64,000 nucleotides of DNA, taken from NCBI GenBank assembly GCA_021432605.1, contig MU271157.1:558001-622000 (forward strand), written 5' to 3'. Source of the stretch: Coniochaeta sp. PMI_546 (lineage: Eukaryota; Ascomycota; Sordariomycetes; Coniochaetales; Coniochaetaceae). Below are positions 1 to 11,423 of this stretch, piece after piece; position 1 is the first letter of the stretch, and every line of letters begins with the position of its first letter. A program made the translations under genes and the position numbers. The notes under the pieces are model-generated. The model did no database searches, was not told the origin of the DNA, and saw only the letters and a program-made list of their open reading frames with translations.

Positions 1-1341
1 ACGGTCAACATTACTGCTGTTGTCCTCACATTTGTATCTGCCGTGTCCAACAACGATGAATCGTCGGTGTTGACGGCCGTGCAGCTGTTGTGGGTTAATC
101 TGATCATGGACACGCTCGCTGCCCTGGCTCTAGCTACGGATCCTCCGGTGGACAGCGTTCTCGATCGCAAGCCCGAGAGGAAGGGTTCGTCGATCATCAC
201 CACCACGATGTGGAAGATGATCATTGGACAGGCCATTTATCAGCTACTTATCACGTTCCTGATTTACTTTGGCTCGCCCGGCATTCTTCCCGCCTATGAT
301 CCTGATGTCACAGATGACGAGGTTCAAACACTGGTCTTCAACACATTCGTGTGGATGCAGATTTTCAACCAGTGGAAGTAAGTTATACACACATTACGCG
401 TATTATAGACCTTTCTAACCATGTATCACAGTAACCGACGTCTTGACAACAAGTTCAACATCTTTGAGGGCCTAACGAAGAACTGGTTCTTTATCGGCAT
501 CAGCACCCTTATGATCGGTGGCCAGGTCCTCATCGTTATGGTTGGTGGGCGAGCTTTCAACATCGCGCACGACAAGCAGACGCCAGCAATGTGGGCTTAC
601 GCCATCATCCTGGGCTTCCTCTCCATTCCGGTCGGAATAATTATCCGTCTGATTCCGGACAGCCTCGTGGCGAAACTGGTGCCGGAGTTCATCAAGCGCA
701 AGGCGCATCCAAAGGTTCCAGGCATAAACGTCTCGGATGACGAAGAGCGCTTCGACCAATACCCTCTTCCCCTCGCAGACGTTAGGGACGAACTCGCTTT
801 CCTGAAGCGCATGAAGGGAGGTCGCATCAACAACCTCAAGTTCGCCATCCAGAACCCGCGCGACTTCCTGCCCAAGTCAAAGAGCCCTTCGCACAGCAGG
901 GAGCACTCGCGCTCAAACTCGATGAGCCTCCGTATTCCGCAGACACCTACCAGGGAGGATAGCTTCGGCAGTCATTCGCCTGCCCCGACTCCTGACTCTC
1001 GGAAACGGAGCCGCAGCATGCGGTCCAGGTCGAACAGTGCTCTCGGTGCTCCGACGGTCATGGCCGGTATTGTCGCTGGTAGTATTGCTGCCGGCTGGTC
1101 GCCCATCGACCGTCGAGGTGAACCTGACTTTGGCCAGTTCCCGAAGCCATCGCCGAGCACCAAGAGCTCCCAAGACAAGGAGACATCTCATCCATCACAG
1201 CTGTCCCGGCAAGGCTCTTCTGTACTCGGCGAAGGGGCTATGGTTGACGAGCCCCAGGATATTGCCGAGGCGAGGGCTAGTGATGTGCCGACTTTGAGCG
1301 TTCCCACGCCGCCCAAGCTGGGAAAGAAATCTGTTTCTTAG
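1..1341 (+). CDS. PMC1: P-type Ca2+-ATPase, PMC1 type (5' truncated)
   Basis: C-terminal part of a calcium-pumping P2B ATPase that moves cytosolic Ca2+ into the vacuole or out of the cell. The frame is open from base 1, so the gene starts outside the window. Exons are 1-377 and 432-1341; the GTAAGT donor at 378 and CACAG acceptor restore FNQWNNRRLDNKFNIFEG, a typical sequence of this family. Visible: the end of TM5, TM6 with the ion-binding NLIMDT, the ATDPP loop, then TM7 (MWKMIIGQAIYQ), TM8, TM9 (WFFIGISTLMIGGQ) and TM10 (MWAYAIILGFL). A hydrophilic tail of about 180 residues follows, rich in Ser/Arg/Pro (RSRSNS), without the plant-type autoinhibitory signature I could recognise. Family assignment is firm; PMC1 rather than a plasma-membrane paralogue is inference. 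Confidence 0.93.
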
Positions 1342-1880
1342 AAAGATCTGAGCGTTGAGAGGAAACATGGTCCCAACGGAGAACGTATCCTCTACGGCAT
1401 GTTGAGACGACCGGAGAGTCTTCCGGTGGTGCTCCATCGTCAGCCAGCGGCATCAACATCAAGCAGCACGCCTGCAGACAGTAAAGGAGGAGTCCGCAAG
1501 CGTTTGGCCCAGCCGTAACGATCACGACGAAGCTAAGAGGCGCGGGATGCTGCTGCTCGAGGCCAGCCTACGACTTTTGGAACTATCCGCATTCTATCAC
1601 CTTCGCCGACTTGGATAGCATTGCGCTCTTCACCCTTGAGTGTTGTAACCCTCAGCACGCGTGTGGTTGTACAGTTTGTAACACGTGCAGCATTTGTGTA
1701 CCGGCGCATTTTCGGTGACGGCGTTCAGGTTCTGGTAACCTTATAGGGCAACAGGGGCATGGTGGCTTTTTTTGGCCGAATACAACTCGTTTTCTTCTTT
1801 TTTTTGTCAATACCTTTTGGTGGTTGGAGAGCGAGGCCACTTCCTTGTGGTGGTGGCCCTTTAGATGTTTGGTGGTGGCA

Positions 1881-1910
1881 GAGCATGGCACGGCATAGCA
1901 TGGCACGGCA
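1881..1910. repeat. Direct repeat, GCATGGCACGGC
   Basis: Two copies of GCATGGCACGGC, separated by ATA, lie in the 3' flank of the ATPase gene. No function is evident. Confidence 0.6.
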
Positions 1911-2426
1911 GGTGTGGCAGCGAGCGCCGCATTGAGACGCAGCAACAACAAAAAGTATTTCCTGTTTGTCAGTTTATACTACTAGAGAGCAAAGCATCGC
2001 CGGTTTATTACTTCGAGATAGTGTTTTTCCAAGAAACAACCGAGGCTGGTATGGTGGGAGAAGAAATATACCCCTTATTGCTGATACGTGAACCTCCTTC
2101 CTATCTTTGCTTCGCGTGCCTGCTGTGTAATGTCTCTTGCTTTTCAGCTGTGAGCTATTCCGGGCCCTGGGCGTCGGAAGACAATCTCTATATCTGTCGG
2201 TCACTGCGAGCAGCGCATGCGGCGTAATCGGCGCAGTCTGAACCGGGCGCAGTGTCACCGAAGGATGGCATGGCCGAGTTACACAAGCCTCGTAGAAACG
2301 GACTGCAGAAACGGAGGTGTAACTAGACTACATCCTATGACATTCAGACATGGCAAAGTATGCCAGGGACTGCTCGTTGAAGAATATTGACTGAGTCAGG
2401 CCACGAAATGACCGCTTTTCAAGTTG

Positions 2427-2450
2427 GGACTGTCCAAGTCGGGACAGTCC
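2427..2450. repeat. Perfect 9-bp inverted repeat
   Basis: GGACTGTCC and GGACAGTCC are exact reverse complements separated by 6 nt. An outer CCACG (2401-2405) and CGTGG (2454-2458) can also pair, so a nested hairpin is possible. It sits about 1.1 kb upstream of the sirtuin start. Confidence 0.55.
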
Positions 2451-3555
2451 TACCGTGGATAGTAGTGATGCAGAGGCCTGCCCCACTCTCATCGGAATGA
2501 TGATGATATGGATTTCAAGCTATCGTCAAACTCTCGACTCTTGCGAGTTTGAAGCGAATGATACTTGCCGTATTGCTTGCAAATGCTGATCAAATCGAAG
2601 ACACGAATATGGATATGAGAGAGGAAGAGCCCATCCGGGGCCTGTATAGTATACAATATTATCCTCGAGTAAGGGATGTTCGGATAATGTTCACATCTCG
2701 TACCTTGTACTCTTTACAAGGTCCTGTCCGTCAGCTTAACATTGTCTTAGCACAAAACAGGCTTCTTCTAGTCTCAAATGCTGCATGCTTAAGAAGAGAA
2801 GAAAAGAACCAAAGTGGCAGGTAATTCAACTTTGCCCAAGGTATAGGATAGTAGTAGTCTTTGGTCAACTTGCTATCAGACTATAGGACCCAGTTTTGCC
2901 GCTCGCCGGCCAAGTCGGAATTGTTGAGATTCGCCATCGTCTGTGAGACCTTTTGTTTCGGCGTCTTCGATTCACACACCTTTCTTTCTACCATAGTCCT
3001 CTTTTTTCTTCCCCTATTTCTCCTAGCCGGCTCCGCGACTTCGAACGCTTTACCGCTGGCGCCACGCTTAGAGAAATTTACCCTTCTCTGACGCCACCAG
3101 ACAACTTTGGAACCAACTTGACGTATTCCCCTGTTAAGTTTCTGGCTCTTGGGTTCTTCAAGCAAAAATTGTAGTGAGACGCAGCGGCTCTTGTTGCCAA
3201 TTCCCTAAGCCACTCGGCGCGCTTCTCTTGTAACAGTGTTCTCGTCCACTTAAAGGCTCGAGGACACGACAAGCTCACCAAAAGTTGCCGCACCGGATTG
3301 GCAACCTCACAACCGCGTCTCACACTTTCTCCTTCTTCGAGTCACTGTTACCACCCCACGCCATCACATCATTTAGCCCATCATCCGTGCTATTCACATC
3401 CTTGTGCTGCCACAATCTCCCACCACGGAGCCACACTTCAGGTGCAGGCGTACTCAAATTTAACACTCCCTTGAGCGCGGTGATCACTTCGTCTAGACAT
3501 CCTCACCACGCTGTACACTATCTACACTCGAAAATCCCATCATAGACATCTCACA

Positions 3556-5453
3556 ATGACTTCTACACCACCCACACCAGAGAAGCCCAGGAAACGAAGT
3601 CCGCGTGTATGTGCGACGAAGCCCATCGATTACGATGACAAGAAGCATCTGTTGTCGTCTCCCGTCAAGGGTGAGGGACCACATCATCACGATACCGTCG
3701 TTGTCGAGGGAGGCTTGACCGAGCTGGAGCAGCGCATGGATGACCAAGCCAACCGGTGGGAGACCGATTCCATGTTTGAGGACATGATTGACGACCTCAC
3801 CGAGGACAAGTTCTTCACCGATGGTACGTATCCGGAATTGTGCTTTCTTTTGCGTTTCGTGACAAACTATCGTGTGCCTCGAGACACGCCACACTTTCGA
3901 TTACCCATAGCGCACGTAATTGCGTTCTATCTAGGTGTCTGTCTATATTGCCATGTCTTCATAACCTCCAAACTGCTCTCCACATCACTCTGCCGAATCA
4001 CCGGCGATCCACACGCTTCGCTAAAGGAATATCACTACATGAGCCTAGACAGCTAACCATGAGTACAGATCCCGAAGCCTGCACCCCGGAGGAATCCGTC
4101 CAGCTCCGCCAGATGCTGCGCTCGCTAGGGCCGGAGGAGTTCTGCAAGCGCACCGTAGACGCGGGCTTCATAACCGCCAAGAAGCTGCTCACGGCCTTCG
4201 GCATCCGGCCGCCCGACTTCCTGGAGGGGTCCGATGATGACGCGTACTTCTCCCTCCTCACCCTGGCCCTGACGCGGGAGCTCAGCAAGCGCATCAAGCT
4301 GCAGAAGTACAACACGGTCGATGACGCCGTCGAGCTGCTGAGGGACGCCAAGAACGTCATCGTCCTCACCGGCGCCGGCATCTCCACCAGCCTCGGCATC
4401 CCAGACTTCAGGTCCAAGGGCACGGGACTGTACTCCAAGCTCGAGCACCTGGGGCTGAGCGACCCGCAGGAGGTCTTCGACATCCGCGTCTTCAACGACG
4501 ACCCGTCCATCTTCTACACCATCGCCAAGGACATCCTCCCTTCTCAAGACCGCTTCAGCCCGACGCACAGGTTCATCCGCCTCCTCCAGGACAAGGGCAA
4601 GCTGCTCACCAACTACAGCCAGAACATCGACAACCTCGAGGCCAAGGCCGGCATCGACCGGGACAAGCTGGTGCAGTGCCACGGCTCCTTCGCCACCGCC
4701 TCGTGCGTCAAGTGCGGCCACAAGGTGCCCGGCGAGGAGATCTTCCCCGACGTAAAGGCCGGCAAGATCCCGCGGTGCAGGAAGTGCGCCCTGGGGGCCA
4801 GGACGACCAACAACTCCTCCCGGACCAGCCTGTCCCGCAAGCGCAAGGTGGCCAAGGACGGGACGGAGAAGAAGGCCAGGCGCCGGCCGGGGGAGTTCGA
4901 CAGCAACTCGGACTCGGAGTTTGACGTGCCCGATGTTGGGTCGGTGGGCGTGATGAAGCCGGACATCACTTTCTTTGGGGAGAAGCTGCCGGACGAGTTC
5001 GGCGATCGCCTGGCGGAGCATGACAGGCACAAGGTCGATCTGTGCGTGGTCATTGGGACGAGTCTCAAGGTCGCGCCTGTCAGCGAGGTGGTGAGCTTCC
5101 TCCCGCCGGGTGTGCCGCAGATTTACATCTCCCGCACGCCGGTGGGACATGTGAACTTCGATATTGATCTGTTGGGGGATTGTGATGTTGTTGTGGCCGA
5201 GCTCTGTCGGAGGCTTGGGTGGGACCTGGACCATGAGATGGTGCCCAGGGACCAGAAAGTTGCGGTTGAGTTGGTGGACGGGTTCAAGAGTCGGTGGGTG
5301 TTTACGCAGGTCGAGCCGCCTGTGGAGGAGGTTAAGGAAGTGGTGCAGGTGAAGGAGGAAGAAGACAATGCGAAGACCGCAGCTGTTAGTAATGGGGTTG
5401 AACCTGCGACGAACGGGACGGCGAGGACGCGGAAGATTGCTGCTTCTGCGTAA
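3556..5453 (+). CDS. SIR2: NAD-dependent histone deacetylase, Sir2/Hst1 type
   Basis: Two exons, 3556-3823 and 4069-5453, giving 550 residues; the 245-nt intron is long for this window, with acceptor GTACAG after a CTAAC. Class I sirtuin that removes acetyl groups from histone lysines using NAD+, expected in the nucleus for silencing. Residues about 110-180 match the Sir2 N-terminal domain. The NAD fold begins with [18 protein letters not shown] (188-205); [10 protein letters not shown] is at 271-280; the catalytic His is H294 in QCHGSF; zinc ligands are C302, C305, C326 and C329. A charged insert of about 50 residues with basic clusters (SRKRK, KKARRR; possible NLS) separates the zinc ribbon from KPDITFFGE (386-394); [11 protein letters not shown] follows. 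The Lys/Glu-rich tail is disordered. Assignment to Sir2/Hst1 rather than Hst2 rests on the N-terminal domain. Confidence 0.93.
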
Positions 5454-6627
5454 TAGGACAAGGTTTGAGCTGAAGACGTGGTTGTGCGTTGGCTCTGAGT
5501 TTACGCACTACAGTTATTTGCTCCCTTTTAGATCACACCCTTGACTTTTCGAGATCGACCCATGTCTAGAAGCAGGCGGGTTGTGGAGTTGATTTGGTCT
5601 TTTTCATGATGGCCGGTAGACTACAACGGTTGTTATACATAATGTACAGGCTATGGCGTTGGTGGCTTGAAGGTACAGTGTTGGGCTGGAGTTTAGTTCT
5701 TGCACAGCAAGGGAACGGCAGAGGTGTTTCCTCACTACTTAGACTATCGTTGCCAAGATCATGGATTTTAACATATATGACACACATGTGCTGCGTCCTT
5801 CGTGTCCAACACTGCTCTTGGCCCTGACTCGACTCCCCGGGCCACACCCTCCGAAAGCCAACTTGACCCTCGCGGTCTTGCCCACGCCCATTGTCCGAGG
5901 CTTGGCCGCCTTAGGCCCAGAAAACTGCAGATAGGAGACAGGTAGAATCCGAACTTGTTCTTGACTAGTACTCTCTGAATGGACCTAGAGCATCGGCAAT
6001 GTTCCTAGTAGCACCCGCCCATCGTCCTGCTTCCAGCGTGCTATCTCAGCGCATCAACGCGCAAAGTAGTACCGGGATGCGAGAGGGAAGGCTCCTCTAA
6101 GATCTCTCGAGGAATAGTTTTCGGTAACGGTGACGGGGGCGAAGAGATGTCAGACTTCGTGTTAGCAGCTTTACGTCACTTTGCAGGTAGTGTGAGCTTG
6201 CCTAGATCATCGTGAGAAATTCTGCAATGTCTCACGACTAGGCGTTCGTAACTTAGGCCATCTGAGAGCCAGAGACTGTATCGCGTGTAGCTGCATGTCC
6301 AAGCGGAACCCCAGTAACTCACCGACATAACGTTATCCCAGTCGCGAAGTAACAGTCGACGTTTCTTGCTGGACTGATTCAAAAATAACGTGGTATTGCT
6401 GCATATGCTGACGATCACCAACGCCTCGCTTAAAAGAGAACGGAAAAGTAACATCCCCTCGCCCGCCCTCCATCTATCTTACATCGCGAAATCAAGTACC
6501 GTACGACAAGATAATGCTTCGCCATCGACATCGACCATATAAACATATCGCGAGATAATATATATATATATATATATATATCCTCCACTTTCCACATATT
6601 CGCCCACATCTTGACAGGCCCCTCCAG
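5454..6627. other. Intergenic region between convergent genes
   Basis: Separates the 3' ends of the sirtuin (+) and the DUF3716 gene (-). No supported gene. Contains a (TA)n microsatellite at 6559-6581, close to the 3' end of the minus-strand gene. Confidence 0.6.
6559..6581. repeat. (TA)n microsatellite
   Basis: About 11.5 uninterrupted TA units, some 45 bp past the stop codon of the minus-strand DUF3716 gene. Likely length-polymorphic between isolates. Confidence 0.9.
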
Positions 6628-9600
6628 CTAGCTGTAATCCGAAACCTCAGTAACGTGAAGCACCGCGTTCCCATACAGCCTGTTGAGCACCACACACGAT
6701 CGGCCAGGCAGCAGCCGAAACATGCCGTGCGGGCCCAGGTCGAACTCCTCCTCGTCTTGAATACGCACCTTCACCTTGCCCGCGCCAACCGAGCAGATCC
6801 GCATCCGGTCCGGCGTCGCCGCCCAGCGCAGAGACGAGCCAGAGGTCACAACATCGATGCGAAAGGACGCGTCCTGGCTCACCCGCACCGACTGGTTGGT
6901 GCTAAGGTATGCCTTGGAGAAGGCAATGTACTCCGCTGGCTCGCCATCCTCGGGCGGCGCGGTGGACTGCAGACGACCAGGTGCTAGCTCCCAGTCCTCG
7001 ATCTGCATGCCGTCGGTGTAGTTTGGCTCCACCTGCTTCTGTTGCCCTGGGCGACTGTTGGAGGCGCGCAGCACACGTTGCGGCGGTGGTGCAGGTTCCG
7101 CGGCTGGTGTCACTTCGTTGGGGACAAAGGGCGCATCTGGGCTTGCGCCTCTTGCTGAGAACGGCGAGTTCTCGGGTCCGCTCCGGATTATTGCTTCCTT
7201 CACCTGTACTCTCTCTGAGCGCCGAACGAGCGACTGACCTTCGGTATTGACTTGAGGCTGCGAGCCAGGTGTCCCTGACATACTCGGACGCTCTCGGTCA
7301 GCTTCAGTCTCCTGCGTCGCCGTCTCACTCCCACCTATCGCAGCAGGTTCTTGAGCCCTCTTTTTTCCCCAGAACTTCAAGGTGCAATATGTTCCCTGCC
7401 CGTTATATATGCAGCTTGCGCACGCAGAGAACGCAAACCTGGCGTCTATCGGAGCCTGCGACGAGATGACTACACATTCTCCATACGGCGCTTTGCTGCC
7501 TTCTCGGCAGCGGGAACACGTCTTTGGGGGGATTTCGCCAGTGACCTGCATAATCATTGTTGCAACGTCTCTCGAGACTTTATCTTTGAAGCCGTTGTTT
7601 GCGATATACGTGTCGTTCCAGACAATGTCGCGCACCTTGGGGAGCTTTAGCAGCTCCGGGATCCAGCTGGAGTCCGGACATTCCGTGAACTGCGTGAGGT
7701 AAGGGCGTATATAGTTCCATATTTCGAGGGCACCGCCTGAAAGATTCTCCACCGGATGGGCTGTGGTGGCTGTGGTCAGGTAATGGACCCTTGGTTGTGA
7801 CGCTGGTAATTGAACGACGTCCGACGTCACGGACGCGTTGACTTGAGGCGATGGTGGTACATGCCCTGAAGTATGGTTTAGTGCCGCTCTGACGTCCATG
7901 CTCGTCTGCCGCTCTACCATGTCTCCAAGCGCAGCCAATGTGTCAGCGCGGCTCATCCGGCTCTGTCTCACCACAAGAGCATCCTTGTGGCCCCAGCCTT
8001 GGACATGCCGAAATCGAGCATCATCGTCCCTCCGACCTAGAACTGACAGCGTCCCATCCAAGTTGTCATTGAATGTACAGCCGCCATGGACTTTCTGCCG
8101 CAGGACTTAGTATCCACCCCAATCGAGACCATGGTGAGATCTAGCTGTTTCATACGTACCGCGAAATGGATGGACAGACCGTTTTGAGATGCCCAACTCG
8201 ATAGGCAGGTCTGGACCGGGCAGACCCACGGCGTCTTTGCAGAAGACACCAGTCTTTCGTAACCGTCCGGTACAGGCACACCGGAAGTTCGGCCGCCCGT
8301 GTCTGAGAGGCAAGACATGTCAGCGCTGACAACATCCCAAGTCAATGCTCTGAGGGCACCTACCTGGGTACATCATGTAAGGCCGACCAGACGGTGTGGT
8401 GATGAACAGACCATCAGCGTCGTTGTCCTTCTCCCTTTCTGATGAGCCACTAGTATCTGCACTAGCATGGGTCGCGCTCCTAGAATCCTTGGGCGTCCCA
8501 GGTCCTTCTACGACCGCCGCAGCGACGGCAGTTGTCACTTTTAGTGACGTTCGCCCTTTCAGCTTCGGGTCTCTTGACACAACAACAGGCGCGTTCTGCC
8601 CTGCCTTATATCCCACGACGACAAAAGTGCCGTCCCCGTTATCGTTCAGGAGACAAGTTTGGTGGTCCTTCACGAAGTGTTTCGCGTGGGATTTGAGGTA
8701 CGATCGCTCATGCGTACAGTGCCGTACCGGACAGATCCAGCGATAGCCTCTTCCATCAGGGCCGGGTAGTGGCGCATAGCCGTCCGGGAATAAAGCACCG
8801 AAGCCGTGAACCAGGCGGCCGTTCTCATCTTAATCATACTCAGTTAGCAGGGCAACTCAGATGAAGGTTCTAAAGGACTGCACATACTGAGTACCATGTC
8901 GTAGGGTCGGCCGCTCAAGCTAAAGTCAAAGTGCGTACCTGCCACCTGAGGAGTGCTAGGCTCAGGTGCCTTCTTCGCAGGTCTCTTGAGAGTGAGAATG
9001 ATTGGCCTCTTCCCCGTTACCCCGTCCCTCGCCACCTTCGCGTTGTTCCGCTGCGGGGAAGTGATGTCGCTGACAACCTCCGGCGTGAAGCTGTCGGTGC
9101 TCGGCGTGGTGGCCGCCTTGCCGGCCCGTTGCCGATAATAGTCGGCCAGGCTCGGTTTGTTGGCGACCGCCGCAGCTGGGGTCGGGCTGGGAGCTGCAGG
9201 CTCCGGCGTAGAATTGTCCGAGAGGGTCATAACAGACATGCGACGCTCAGCATTTAGTCGCCTGGTTTGGGCTGCCTTCTGTGCCACCCCGTCCATCCGG
9301 CCAGATGCCCACTTCCCTGGAAACGGTGAGTAATTATATTCTGGTGTGAGGATATGTGGAGATACTGACTCTTCATCGCAATACTCTGTGGGCTTGCAGT
9401 ATTCACCATCTCTGGTGCACGGCTCGGTGCACTTCTTGGCCGAGGAGAACTAATCGTGGCGCTCTGCGAGGAACCCGGGGCAGGGGAATGACCTTCCAGA
9501 CCATTGGGAAGGGGTTTGAGGACAATTTTCGTTGCGTTTGAGTCCTCCTGTGCATGCTTGTCTTTTGCAGTTCCGGCAGCAAGCTTGTCTGGTTTTGCAC

Positions 9601-9916
9601 TGGTTGGGACGGAAGATGATGTGCTTAGCTTAGCTATGGTGCTCGCATAATGTGGGCTGAGAGCGTGAGGAACTGAATGGCCTGGTGGGAGTCCACTCGT
9701 GCCAGTCCTCTTCATTTTGAACTTGGGCGGCTCGCGATTAACCGCAGCATCGTCCTTGGGCTTGGCGTCCTCGACTGAAGGTTTTTGAGGTCCGGGGCCA
9801 GGAGCAGGATTCGGCGTCAAACCAGGTGAAGGAGCGTCTGACGGGCTTGTTCGTTGGCGTTTGGCAGATGGAGGTCCATCTGCTCGAGCCAGTGGATTTT
9901 CTATTAAGGTGTCCAT
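6628..9916 (-). CDS. DUF3716 protein with duplicated C2H2 modules and cupin-like C terminus
   Basis: Five exons: 9916-9370, 9316-8888, 8828-8364, 8302-8160, 8094-6628; 1016 residues, all junctions in frame. Function unknown. Residues 1-300 are Pro/Ser/Lys-rich and disordered. Two similar modules follow, S317-G398 and S472-G548. Each has SGRPYxM, later PDGY, a zinc finger spaced C-x4-C-x12-H-x4-H (C358/C363/H376/H381 and C508/C513/H526/H531), then x2-C-x2-NDN-x-DGT. A DUF3716 domain lies at about 650-770 with paired cysteines C720/C723, C734, C752/C755, C764. The last 80 residues (from about 934; IDVVTSG, ICSVGAGKVKV, FDLGPHGMFRLLPG) look like a single cupin barrel. Zinc fingers plus a basic N terminus suggest a nuclear DNA- or chromatin-associated role (inference). 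The cupin call is the least certain part. Confidence 0.8.
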
Positions 9917-10372
9917 TATGCAGACTCGGCCAGATCAGAATGTTCTACATTCAAATGTCGTTTTGCCGTCCCATTGTTGACCGCGAGGCCTTTCGCGTGG
10001 ACGTGACACGCGTTTGGTGCAGCCAGAAGAACTCAAAGAAGTAGAGGCAAGGCAGCGTTTTGTGACAACAAGAATAATGCTCCCGATTTTGTCACAGATA
10101 GTGTACTAGTACGTAGCATGTCTTCAAATCATGCTAGAATCGTCGACTTAGAGAATGCGGACATCTTTCAGATGTCTATCTACGGAGAAACACCTGAAAA
10201 GCAGGTGGCTGTTGGTGGTCGTGCCTTCCCCAGATCATCAAGCTAGGCCCTACAGGGATTAATTGTTAGCGCAAACTCAGCTGAAGCTACGGTATGGCAT
10301 CCATGATCCTCTCTCTCCATCCGCGATTCCACAGGGAGGAGGCGACCTTCCTCCTTCAACACTCCTCTTCTT
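9917..10372. other. Promoter region of the DUF3716 gene
   Basis: 456 bp between two minus-strand genes: promoter of the DUF3716 gene and 3' flank of the UstYa-like gene. I see no further gene or repeat. Confidence 0.5.
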
Positions 10373-11423
10373 TCAAAATATATCCTCATCGATTCCAAAG
10401 TGCCTGATATACGCATCGTCCACCAACTGCCTGTCCTTCACCCACTGCCAAAGCGCATCGTAGTCGCGACACTGGTGCATCGTGTCCCATAGCAGCGGCG
10501 CGTGGTTGAGCCTCTGCTCCGGGGTCAACCGCTTGTACTCGGGCGTGAACACTGCCATCCAGTCATCTCCGTCTTTACCTTCACCGTCGGCGGCGAAGGA
10601 AGGGTCGGTCCAGGTGTAGTTGAACCAGTGGTCCATGGTCACGTCGCCGCTGCACATGATGGACTGGCGGAGGAAGTCGAGGCAATGCTGCTTGTGCTCG
10701 CGGACTTCGGCCTCAGTCTTCTTGGGGAAGTAGTGCTTTCTATATCTTCCGAGTTAGCAGTCGTGCAAGCGATGTGCTGAAGAAGAGGTACCCACGGATA
10801 GAAACTCTTGCGGACGACATCCTACTCCCGGGTCAGCGACTCTTCCGCCAAGCAATCTAGGCGTAATTCCACCAGTACTTACGAGACAATGCATCTGATG
10901 GAACATATTCAACCCGTAGAGATAATTTCCAGGCTCATAATACAGCTCAACAGAGGGCACGTTCTTTCTAGCCTCCGCCGTATCGAGCCTAATGTGTCCG
11001 TTGCTCGCTGCCGCCGTCAGTAATCCCATCGCCCTCAATATCACGGGAGAAAAAAAGAAAGAGAAAAAAGGTCAACTTACGCCCCGTAAGGTTCAACCAC
11101 ACTCTGTCCACCTCCAGGTCTGTCTCGTTCACACAGTAAAACCTATCGTCCTTCACGAACCTCTTGTTGACATACCGCACTGCCTCCCACGCAGGTGAAT
11201 ACGGCGGCGTGGGAACCTTGGCCTTTTCCCGCCACAGTACAATCACCAGCACCAGGAGCAGGGCGGCTAGCACCACATTCAGGGTAACGAGGAGTCTGAC
11301 CGTCCGGTCTCGCTTTCTGCTGATCGGTAGCTGAATTTCATAGTCTGCCGAGGGTCGGCGGACGTCAGTCTCATCTTTGCCGTCGTCAAGTAAAGGCTCG
11401 TACTTCCTTGCTATGAACGACAT
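10373..11423 (-). CDS. UstYa-family (DUF3328) oxidase-like membrane protein
   Basis: Four exons: 11423-11081, 11007-10883, a 26-nt micro-exon 10821-10796, and 10739-10373; 286 residues. One transmembrane helix at about 43-64 follows a basic cytosolic segment. The two family signature motifs are present: HQMHC (151-155) and HKQHC (180-184), followed by LRQSIMCSGDV. UstYa proteins act in fungal RiPP pathways (ustiloxin, cyclochlorotine and others) as copper-like oxidases that cyclise peptides, but many family members stand alone with unknown substrates. No precursor-like repeat peptide, transporter or peptidase gene lies nearby, so membership of a RiPP cluster is not supported. The micro-exon uses a GTGGGT donor; it is needed to keep the frame and gives SFYPKHYFPKKTE, as expected for the family. 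Confidence 0.88.

Larger units (their letters stand above)
1342..3555. other. Intergenic region, Ca2+-ATPase to sirtuin
   Basis: No convincing gene on either strand in 2.2 kb. Holds the 3' region of the ATPase gene, a short degenerate direct repeat at 1881-1910, a hairpin-forming inverted repeat at 2427-2450, and long pyrimidine-rich tracts (about 2960-3030 and 3330-3545) of the kind found at fungal transcription start regions, leading into the sirtuin start codon. Confidence 0.6.

Noticed and set aside
4125-5234. 369-codon open frame antisense to the sirtuin
   Set aside because: Exact shadow of a GC-rich coding exon; translation is Leu/Arg/Val-rich with no domain, while the sense strand encodes a complete Sir2 core.
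10373-11423. RiPP gene cluster around the UstYa-like gene
   Set aside because: No precursor peptide, Kex2-spaced repeats or tailoring genes in the flanks; neighbours are housekeeping.
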